Source: Deltaproteobacteria bacterium (GTDB taxonomy: Bacteria > JAEEML01). From it: DNA of 5,612 nucleotides. Made by a program: the position numbers and the translations under genes. Location of the stretch: positions 1 to 5,612 of the forward strand of contig JAEEML010000039.1 of the NCBI GenBank assembly GCA_016283195.1. Reading direction: 5' to 3'. Position 1 is the first letter of the stretch, and each line of letters begins with the position of its first letter. Positions 1 to 5,612 of this stretch are shown one piece after another. A model generated the notes under the pieces. That model was not told the DNA's origin. It worked only from the letters and a program-made list of their open reading frames with translations, and ran no database searches.

Positions 1-1961
1 CACTGAAAAACCCGGTCTATTTCCAACCCGGCAAAAAATTGCGTAAGGGCGAGGTGATGGGAGATGTCAGCGAGACAGCAATCCAACAGATTCAGATTCG
101 GGAAACCGTCAAATCCCACTTTGAAAAAGAACGGGCATTGTTCAACCAGGGCATCAAGACCCTTTCGCTGTTCTTCATCGACGAGGTGGCCAACTACAAG
201 AGCTATGATGCGGATGGAAACGAGGTGCAAGGTCCGCTGTGGAAGATGTTTGAGGACGAATACAACCGCTATCTGAATGAGAACTTGACCCTGTTTGAGG
301 ACGATTATCAGAGATACCTGCGCCGTTTTTCGGCTGCGGAAGTGCATAACGGTTATTTCTCCATTGACAAGAAAGGCCGTTCAGTAAACAGCGAAGTGAA
401 GCGTGGTAAGGACACCTCCGATGACATTTCGGCTTACGACCTGATTCTGAAAAACAAGGAACGCCTGTTGAGCTTCGATGAGCCGACACGATTCATTTTC
501 TCCCACTCTGCCTTGCGCGAAGGTTGGGACAATCCCAACGTGTTCCAAATCTGCACCTTGCGTCACGCCAACTCCAGCACTGCCAAACGGCAGGAAGTGG
601 GTCGTGGTTTGCGTATCTGCGTCGATAACGATGGCAACCGTATGGACAAGGAACGCTTGGGCGATGCCGTACACGACACCAACAAACTGACCGTCATCGC
701 CAACGAGAATTACAGCTCTTTTGTCGATGCCTTGCAGAAAGAGACCAAAGACACCCTTCGTGAACGTCCGACACAAGCCACGGTCGATTACTTCAAAGGC
801 GTTACCCTCAAAGTGGGCGAGGAGAAGCACACCATTTTGGAACAAGAGGCCGCCAGTATTGTCAGTTATTTGTTCGACAACGACTATATCGACGAGAAGG
901 GCAACATCTTGCAAGACTATCATACCGATATGGAAAAGGGCACTTTGGCCCCGATGAGCAAGAAGTTGCAACCCATTGAAGAGCAAGTGCATAAATTGAT
1001 ACAGAGTATCTTTGATCCTGCTGCTTTGGACGATATGGTAGAAGATGCTAACTGTAAGGCGGAAGTGGTGAATGAGCGTTTGAACGACAATGCCGAAAAG
1101 AAGGAATTCAAGGCCTTGTGGAAAGAAATCAACCACCGCTATGTCTATACGGTGCATTACGACAGTGAGGAACTGATTCAGAAAGCCATTGCCGCCATTG
1201 GTAGCGAGTTGAATGTCACGCAGCTCAAGTATGTGGTGACCACCGGCATCCAAGGCAATGACGAGTTGGATTTTACCGGCGAAGAGAGAACCAGAACGAG
1301 TGAAATGCGTGATGTGTCAACCAGCAATGTACCTTACGATTTGGTGGGCGACATCGCCAAAGCCGCTACATTGACCCGCCGCACAGTTACTTGCATTCTG
1401 AAAGGAATTCGATCGAAACTATACATGTTTAAGAACAACCCAGAAGAGTTCATTCGCAAGGTGAGCCATATCATCAGAGAACAGAAAGCCACGATGATTG
1501 TGGAGCACATCAGCTATAACCGTACGGAAAACCATTACGATTCCGACATCTTCACCAAGGAAAAGAGCCGCCAAACAGTGGATAAAGCCTACGAAGCCAA
1601 AAAGCACATTTTGGATTATGTCTTTCCCGATAGCCAAGGCGAGCGTGACTTTGCCGAGGACTTGGACAAAGCGGAAGAAGTGTGTGTCTATGCCAAATTG
1701 CCGAGATCGTTCCACATTCCTACTCCTGTTGGCAACTATGCTCCCGATTGGGCCATCGCTTTCAACGATAACATGGGCATAAAACACGTCTTCTTCATTG
1801 CCGAAACCAAAGGCAGCATGGATTCGATGCAGCTAAAAGGTGTAGAACAGGCTAAGATTAAATGTGCAGAGAAACTATTTAATGACCTCAGATTTAGCGG
1901 CGTACAATATAAAGCATGTAGTAATTACCAGGACTTACTAAATGCAATCAATAAGTGCTAG
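1..1961 (+). CDS. res: Type III restriction endonuclease subunit Res (helicase/nuclease), 5'-truncated by window edge
   Basis: Restriction subunit of a type III restriction-modification system. With Mod it forms a complex that uses ATP to move or switch on DNA and cuts unmethylated DNA in the cytoplasm. The frame is open to the left edge (first full codon at position 3; 652 residues visible), so TTG at 39 is not the real start. Family members have about 900-1000 residues, so roughly 300, including Walker A and the DEAH box, lie outside. Visible: the conserved QIQIRETV...LSLFFIDEV block (about 87-190), helicase motif V SHSALREGWDNPNVF (501-545), motif VI QEVGRGLR (591-614), and near the C-terminus a PD-(D/E)XK nuclease with PDWA (Asp at 1746-1748) and ETK (Glu 1803-1805, Lys 1809-1811). 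The C-terminus looks complete. Leucine is mostly TTG up to about 1830, then CTA/TTA. The partner mod gene is not in view. The family assignment is firm; activity cannot be judged without the N-terminus. Confidence 0.95.
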   Translation, partial: LKNPVYFQPGKKLRKGEVMGDVSETAIQQIQIRETVKSHFEKERALFNQGIKTLSLFFIDEVANYKSYDADGNEVQGPLWKMFEDEYNRYLNENLTLFEDDYQRYLRRFSAAEVHNGYFSIDKKGRSVNSEVKRGKDTSDDISAYDLILKNKERLLSFDEPTRFIFSHSALREGWDNPNVFQICTLRHANSSTAKRQEVGRGLRICVDNDGNRMDKERLGDAVHDTNKLTVIANENYSSFVDALQKETKDTLRERPTQATVDYFKGVTLKVGEEKHTILEQEAASIVSYLFDNDYIDEKGNILQDYHTDMEKGTLAPMSKKLQPIEEQVHKLIQSIFDPAALDDMVEDANCKAEVVNERLNDNAEKKEFKALWKEINHRYVYTVHYDSEELIQKAIAAIGSELNVTQLKYVVTTGIQGNDELDFTGEERTRTSEMRDVSTSNVPYDLVGDIAKAATLTRRTVTCILKGIRSKLYMFKNNPEEFIRKVSHIIREQKATMIVEHISYNRTENHYDSDIFTKEKSRQTVDKAYEAKKHILDYVFPDSQGERDFAEDLDKAEEVCVYAKLPRSFHIPTPVGNYAPDWAIAFNDNMGIKHVFFIAETKGSMDSMQLKGVEQAKIKCAEKLFNDLRFSGVQYKACSNYQDLLNAINKC

Positions 1962-3370
1962 TGCCCCGCCTCCCCGCCAAATTCCCTCGCCATCTCTTCA
2001 TAGCTCACCAGCGTAACATTTCCCAGTTCGGCGGCTCTTTTTTGGCAGCCTGCGGAAAAGCCGGATTTAGAAAAGATAAAATAGTGCTTTTCCGCATAAT
2101 TAAGCAGGCGGCTACGCTGTAAAAGTGTTTCAAGAGTGGCAGTTTCTACTTTTTCACTAGTCCACTTGCATTCAGCAAAGAGGGCGCTATGACTATCCTC
2201 TTCACCAATAATATCAATTTCCGCTTGGCACTTGTTTTGCGGATCATTGCCCCACCAGCGGCCGAGAGAACGAAATTCCAGCGGGCTTTTCCCTCTTAAA
2301 AGCAGCTCCCAAAGATATTGGCGGGAAATCTCCTCAAATACTTTTCCCATATAAGCCGGGAGCTGGGGCTCAATGCGCCGGTAGGCTAGGTCGATAGCGC
2401 CACGGGCAATTAAAGAAACATTTTCGGGGACAAAGCGATACCAAAACCGAAACATATTATCACTTAGGTAATATATGGATTTTTTAGTGGATTTTTCGCC
2501 ATACGGCTCCTCTTTTTGCACCAGCCCCAAGGTGAGGAGGTTTTTTAAATAGGTGGCGCACACATTGCTTGGTTCGCCGACTTTGCCGGCAATTTCTGCC
2601 AGGCGCGAAGCGCCGCAGGCAATGGCGGTAATGATGGCTGTATAAATTGCCGGCTCTCTAACCTCTTGTTTTAAAATATTTATTGGCTCTTCATAAAGGG
2701 GCGAGGCCGGATTTAGATAGAGATTTTTAATGTTTTCGTTAAGACTCAATTTGTTATCTATATTTAAGAGATATTGAGGTGTGCCGCCAACCAGGCCATA
2801 TATGAGCGCTCTCTCTTCCGGAGAAAAGCTATTAGCATATTGAAAAACTTCTTTAAATTCAAAGGGCAGGAGTTTAAGCTGCGCCGATCTGCGGCCGTAG
2901 AGAGGCGCTTTATAAGCCAGTACCTGATCCTCCATATATGACATGGAAGAGCCGCAAAGGATGAGCATTAGTTTGGAGTTATCTTTAAATTTGTCTATCA
3001 GTAATTGCAAAGTTGAAGCGAGGTGCGGCACCACGCGGGCAATATAAGGATATTCATCAATGGCTAAAATCAGGCGTTTTTTAAGAGAAAGGCGAAAAAC
3101 ACTTTCGAGAGCCGCCTGGAAAGATGAAAAAGTGGCATCAAATCCTTCTGGCCCACTGTATTCCATAATACTTCGGCTAAAATTTTCTAAATTTTGCCCG
3201 GCATTGCTTTCTACACCCATAAGATAAATAGCCGGTTTATCAGTGATAAAATGGCTTATTAGGGCTGTTTTGCCCACGCGGCGGCGGCCATAGATAACCG
3301 CAAACTCGAACTTGTCGGAATTATATAATTTATTTAAAGTACTAAGCTCGTTCTCCCGCCCGATAAACAT
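1958..3370 (-). CDS. AAA-family ATPase with C-terminal DUF234 nuclease-like domain
   Basis: Complete 470-residue protein of the ATPase_2 (PF01637) plus DUF234 (PF03008) type, widespread in archaea and bacteria and without an established function. Residues 1-200: P-loop ATPase with the start signature FIGRENEL, Walker A GRRRVGKT (28-35), Walker B LILAIDEY (Asp105-Glu106) and a sensor-1-like LILCGSS (136-142). GLVGGTPQYL (192-201) is a typical family block. Residues about 240-302 look like a winged helix. From about 340 a restriction-nuclease-like domain follows: Glu346, EIDII (Asp386) and ECKW (Glu400, Lys402), matching an E...D...ExK active site, so nuclease activity is possible but inferred. 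No signal peptide or membrane segment, so cytoplasmic. ATG at 3370 follows GGAGGTGG at ideal spacing and begins the conserved N-terminus. It converges on res (shared CTAG) and diverges from mrcA. Members are often scattered by horizontal transfer; a defence or DNA-processing role is a guess. Confidence 0.92.
   Translation of the reverse strand: MFIGRENELSTLNKLYNSDKFEFAVIYGRRRVGKTALISHFITDKPAIYLMGVESNAGQNLENFSRSIMEYSGPEGFDATFSSFQAALESVFRLSLKKRLILAIDEYPYIARVVPHLASTLQLLIDKFKDNSKLMLILCGSSMSYMEDQVLAYKAPLYGRRSAQLKLLPFEFKEVFQYANSFSPEERALIYGLVGGTPQYLLNIDNKLSLNENIKNLYLNPASPLYEEPINILKQEVREPAIYTAIITAIACGASRLAEIAGKVGEPSNVCATYLKNLLTLGLVQKEEPYGEKSTKKSIYYLSDNMFRFWYRFVPENVSLIARGAIDLAYRRIEPQLPAYMGKVFEEISRQYLWELLLRGKSPLEFRSLGRWWGNDPQNKCQAEIDIIGEEDSHSALFAECKWTSEKVETATLETLLQRSRLLNYAEKHYFIFSKSGFSAGCQKRAAELGNVTLVSYEEMAREFGGEAGH
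2051..2096. repeat. Perfect 11-base inverted repeat within the 3' part of the ATPase gene
   Basis: TGCGGAAAAGC (2051-2061) and GCTTTTCCGCA (2086-2096) are exact reverse complements separated by 24 bases. The element is inside the coding region (around AEKHYF and GFSAGC of the nuclease-like domain) and about 90-135 bases past the res stop. No T-run follows on either strand, so it is not a classical intrinsic terminator. It might slow or protect the ends of the convergent transcripts, or be chance. Confidence 0.5.
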
Positions 3371-3374
3371 GATG

Positions 3375-3382
3375 CCACCTCC
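3375..3382 (-). promoter_or_regulatory. Strong ribosome binding site of the ATPase gene
   Basis: Read on the minus strand, GGAGGTGG ends four bases before the ATG at 3370, and its GGAGG core lies seven bases away. This near-consensus Shine-Dalgarno site fixes the ATPase start codon. Confidence 0.85.
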
Positions 3383-3385
3383 AGT

Positions 3386-3410
3386 ATAGCTATTTACATA
3401 GCTATTTTAC
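3386..3410. repeat. Tandem 12/13-base direct repeat in the ATPase leader
   Basis: ATAGCTATTTAC (3386-3397) is followed at once by ATAGCTATTTTAC (3398-3410), the same unit with one extra T. The second copy also pairs as an inverted repeat with AATAGC at 3415-3420 (GCTATT at 3401-3406). It sits in the presumed leader just upstream of the ATPase ribosome binding site. It could be an operator or a product of local duplication. Confidence 0.6.
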
Positions 3411-3438
3411 AAATAATAGCAAATTACGATTTGGTCAA
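3410..3438 (-). promoter_or_regulatory. Candidate sigma-70-like promoter for the ATPase gene
   Basis: On the minus strand TTGACC (3433-3438) is followed after 17 bases by TATTTG (3410-3415). This would start transcription near 3403 and leave a leader of about 30 bases before the ATG. The -35 is good and the -10 mediocre. The -35 lies between two copies of ACGATTTG and overlaps the last bases of the first, a layout that would suit repression. Inferred from pattern only. Confidence 0.35.
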
Positions 3439-3459
3439 TCACGATTTGGCAAATCGTAA
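3424..3459. promoter_or_regulatory. Operator-like cluster: three ACGATTTG half-sites, two forming a palindrome
   Basis: ACGATTTG occurs at 3426-3433 and 3441-3448 (15-base period) and inverted as CAAATCGT at 3450-3457. The last two make an 8+1+8 perfect palindrome (3441-3457). The first and third match over 10 bases (TTACGATTTG at 3424-3433, CAAATCGTAA at 3450-3459), so two alternative inverted repeats exist. The location between divergent genes, over the candidate ATPase -35, suggests a binding site for a dimeric regulator. The regulator is not identified; no regulator gene is in the window. Confidence 0.5.
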
Positions 3460-3499
3460 ATGACTACTTTGCCTACCTGCCATCTTTTGTGCGCTAAAA

Positions 3500-3528
3500 T
3501 TGTCTTTTTTAAAAAGAGGTGCTAAGAG
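3500..3528 (+). promoter_or_regulatory. Weak candidate promoter for mrcA
   Basis: TTGTCT (3500-3505), a 17-base spacer and TAAGAG (3523-3528) lie upstream of mrcA. The -10 match is poor. A better -10-like TAAAAT occurs at 3495-3500 but has no recognisable -35 at proper spacing. Some promoter must be in this 200-bp gap because the neighbouring gene is divergent; which one is used is uncertain. Confidence 0.2.
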
Positions 3529-3553
3529 AAGGTGGCTTTTTGGTGCCCTTGAT

Positions 3554-3559
3554 GAGGAG
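3554..3559 (+). promoter_or_regulatory. Ribosome binding site of mrcA
   Basis: GAGGAG lies 11 bases before ATG 3571, slightly longer than ideal. It favours ATG 3571 over the in-frame TTG at 3562, which would be only two bases away. Confidence 0.65.
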
Positions 3560-3570
3560 CCTTGTTACAT

Positions 3571-5612
3571 ATGTCCGAAAAGAGAGAAAAAGTTGTTGTA
3601 AATGGCCGCAAAAAAAAGGGATTCTTTCGCACTCTTTTCCGCCTGGCCATCTTTGCCGTTTTGCTTGGCGGAACTCTGGCCGCTTTGGGCGGCGCCGCTC
3701 TTTATACCATCACTGTGCCCACAGTACCCATGATGGAAAAGGTGGAAGACTACAGGCCCCGCCTGGGTAGCCGCATCTATTCGGTAGATGACCAGCTCAT
3801 CGGTGAATTTTCGGCCGAACGGCGTGTCATGGTGCCCTACGACCGCATCCCCATCCGCCTTATTCAGGCCTTTATCGCCGCTGAAGATAAGCGCTTTTTC
3901 AGCCATCACGGTATGGATTATATCGGCCTTATCAATGCTGTTTTGCAAAAAGTCAAAAACCCCAAAGCCAAACTGCGCGGCGCTTCCACCATCACCCAGC
4001 AATTTGCCAAATCCATCTTAATGGAGCACGAAGGCTATGAATCAGCCACTGCCCGCTCCTATATGCGTAAAGTGCGCGAAGCTATCATCGCCCGCCGCCT
4101 GGAACAGGTGATGGATAAAGAAGATATTATCTACCTATATTTAAACCAGATTTACCTTGGCCACCGCGCCTATGGCGTACAAGCTGCTGCCCAGCATTAT
4201 TTTAGAAAGAATGTGTGGGATTTAAATCTTGCTGAAATGGCAACTCTTGCCGGTCTCCCGCAGCGCCCCAGCGATTATTCGCCCTATAGCCGCCCCAAAA
4301 AAGCCAAAGCCCGCCGCCGCTATGTTTTAACGAGAATGCTGGAAGAGGGCTTTATCAGCCAAAAAGAGTTTGATGATAATATTGATGTGGAGCTCACTGT
4401 TTATCCGCTGCGCGAGCCCTTTTTGGAGCACGCCCCCTATTTCACCGAAACAGTGCGCCGCGAAATTATTGATATGTATGGCGAAAAGGCGCTCCTCGAA
4501 GACGGCCTCCAAGTCTATACCACCATGGTGCCGGCCAAACAGGCGGCGGGCCAGCGGGCGCTCAATAAAGCGCTGTTAGCTCTCGATAAGCGCCAGGGCT
4601 ATAGAGGGCCGCTCGCTAATATTCCGGAAAAAGATTGGCCCAAATTTATTAAAGAAGCAGCGCAAAATACACCCAAAAAAGCCGCAGATTTAGACGAAAG
4701 CAAGCGTTACCTGGCCCTGGTCACCGGCTTTGACACTGAGCGCAAAGATACGCTCTTAAATGTAGGCGGCATTGAGGGCATTATGCCGCTAGCCGCCATG
4801 CGCTGGGCCAGAAAACCCAACACCGAAGTTTATTACAGCGACGCCTATGTCACCGACCCCACCAAAGTGCTGAAAAAAGGCGATGTTATTTTGGTGACCC
4901 CCACTAACTGGCGCAAACTCTCCTCCGACCGCTTTGCTTACGATATTATCTCCACTGTTAAAGTGCGCCCCGATAAGCCCATGTTTGCTCTCGACCAAGA
5001 CCCCATTGCCCAGGGCGCCATTTTGGGCATTGATGCCCGCGACGGCTATGTGGAAGGCATGGTGGGCGGCTATGATTTTGCCGACTCCACCCTAAACCGC
5101 ACCCGCCAAGCCTGCCGCCAGCCTGGTTCTTCTTTTAAACCGGTAATTTACGCCACGGCCGTTGACAAAAAGAATTACACTCCGTCAACGATTATTATTG
5201 ATTCTCCGATAGTGGAGGATGACCCGGATAATGCCAATCGCTGGAAACCTTCCAATGTGGGTATGGATTTTAAAGGTGATGTACCTATCCGCACCTGCAT
5301 TAGAGATTCTATGAATATTTGCTCAGTTAAAACTCTAAAAGATGTGGGCGTTAAAGAGATGATTGCCTACGCCCGCCGCCTGGGAGTTACCACGCCGCTT
5401 ACACCTGACCTTTCGCTGGCTCTTGGCTCTTCCTGCGTTACCATGTGGGATATGGTTGGTGTTTATTCGGTTTTTAATCGTGGCGGTATTAAAAAGCCTA
5501 TGCATATTATTAAACGGGTAGTCGATAGAAACGGCAAAACCATTTACGATGTAAGCGCTCCCTGGGATCCCACCAATACTTTTGGTGAGCAGTTAAATCG
5601 CGGCTATGCGGC
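3571..5612 (+). CDS. mrcA: Penicillin-binding protein 1A (bifunctional transglycosylase/transpeptidase), 3'-truncated by window edge
   Basis: Class A PBP that polymerises lipid II into glycan strands and cross-links the stem peptides, anchored in the inner membrane and facing the periplasm. 680 residues are visible. Basic cytoplasmic tail (1-25), one membrane anchor (about 26-48). GT51 domain: EDKRFFSHHG (catalytic Glu105), GASTITQQ (137-144), RKVREAIIARRLE (Glu170), YLNQIYLG (190-197), LAGLPQRPS (226-234). The PBP1A-type OB insert spans about 330-475 (QGYRGP, MRWARKP, VTDPTKVLKKGD). Transpeptidase: SSFK with nucleophile Ser520 and Lys523, and SMN (580-582). The KTG motif and the last roughly 70-170 residues lie beyond the edge. 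The start is ATG 3571, behind GAGGAG; an in-frame TTG at 3562 is too close to that site. All four visible cysteines (515, 576, 584, 622) are in the transpeptidase domain. Its codon choice (CGC, GCC, CCC) differs from res. Confidence 0.95.
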   Translation, partial: MSEKREKVVVNGRKKKGFFRTLFRLAIFAVLLGGTLAALGGAALYTITVPTVPMMEKVEDYRPRLGSRIYSVDDQLIGEFSAERRVMVPYDRIPIRLIQAFIAAEDKRFFSHHGMDYIGLINAVLQKVKNPKAKLRGASTITQQFAKSILMEHEGYESATARSYMRKVREAIIARRLEQVMDKEDIIYLYLNQIYLGHRAYGVQAAAQHYFRKNVWDLNLAEMATLAGLPQRPSDYSPYSRPKKAKARRRYVLTRMLEEGFISQKEFDDNIDVELTVYPLREPFLEHAPYFTETVRREIIDMYGEKALLEDGLQVYTTMVPAKQAAGQRALNKALLALDKRQGYRGPLANIPEKDWPKFIKEAAQNTPKKAADLDESKRYLALVTGFDTERKDTLLNVGGIEGIMPLAAMRWARKPNTEVYYSDAYVTDPTKVLKKGDVILVTPTNWRKLSSDRFAYDIISTVKVRPDKPMFALDQDPIAQGAILGIDARDGYVEGMVGGYDFADSTLNRTRQACRQPGSSFKPVIYATAVDKKNYTPSTIIIDSPIVEDDPDNANRWKPSNVGMDFKGDVPIRTCIRDSMNICSVKTLKDVGVKEMIAYARRLGVTTPLTPDLSLALGSSCVTMWDMVGVYSVFNRGGIKKPMHIIKRVVDRNGKTIYDVSAPWDPTNTFGEQLNRGYA

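Noticed and set aside
39-41. TTG as start codon of the res gene
   Set aside because: The frame stays open to the left edge, and the visible protein begins in the middle of the known Res family sequence, so the gene is cut by the window rather than starting here.
381-1253. Long open frame (290 codons) on the minus strand opposite res
   Set aside because: It lies wholly within the conserved Res coding region. Its hydrophobic, low-information translation looks like an antisense shadow and shows no recognisable domain.
1962-2045. Possible terminator after res near the T-run at about 2038
   Set aside because: The T-run has no convincing GC-rich stem directly before it, and it is part of the ATPase coding sequence.
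3371-3570. CRISPR array or attachment site in the repeat-rich intergenic region
   Set aside because: The repeats are only 8-13 bases, without regular spacers, and no cas gene, integrase or tRNA gene is nearby.
3519-3770. Open frame of 83 codons starting at GTG 3519 and overlapping the mrcA start
   Set aside because: No good ribosome binding site, unnatural composition after 3571, and it runs out of frame through the PBP1A N-terminus. It is noted only in connection with the A8 slippery run.
3565-4002. Minus-strand open frame of 145 codons opposite the GT51 domain
   Set aside because: It is antisense to conserved transglycosylase motifs and has no independent signals.

Overview
The window looks like chromosomal DNA of a Gram-negative bacterium. 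The clearest clue is a bifunctional class A penicillin-binding protein of the PBP1A type, with the OB-fold insert found in proteobacterial and related PBP1A proteins. The order cannot be fixed from the sequence. Many CGC, GCC and CCC codons mixed with A/T-ending codons would fit a deltaproteobacterium-like or other uncultured Gram-negative lineage, but this is only an impression.

Layout. (1) Positions 1-1961, plus strand: the C-terminal two thirds of a type III restriction endonuclease subunit (Res), cut by the left edge. It holds the end of the helicase core (motifs V and VI) and the C-terminal PD-(D/E)XK nuclease. (2) Positions 1958-3370, minus strand: a complete 470-residue AAA-type ATPase of the ATPase_2 + DUF234 family, with an N-terminal P-loop domain, a winged helix and a C-terminal restriction-nuclease-like domain. 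It converges on Res, and the two genes share the four bases CTAG, each using part of it as its TAG stop. (3) Positions 3371-3570: a 200-bp divergent intergenic region rich in short repeats, including a tandem 12/13-mer and three copies of ACGATTTG, two of them forming a near-perfect palindrome. (4) Positions 3571-5612, plus strand: mrcA-like PBP1A, cut by the right edge before its KTG motif.

How it fits together. Res and the ATPase look like accessory, probably mobile, defence-type genes next to a cell-wall gene. Res would work with a methylase (Mod) that is not in the window and probably lies upstream. The ATPase stands alone, with its own strong ribosome binding site and candidate promoter, and its function is unknown. 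PBP1A is core peptidoglycan synthesis and probably belongs to the native backbone, so the ATPase-mrcA intergenic region is a plausible edge of an accessory island. No tRNA, rRNA, CRISPR array, insertion sequence or integrase is visible. There is no gene-free stretch longer than 200 bp.
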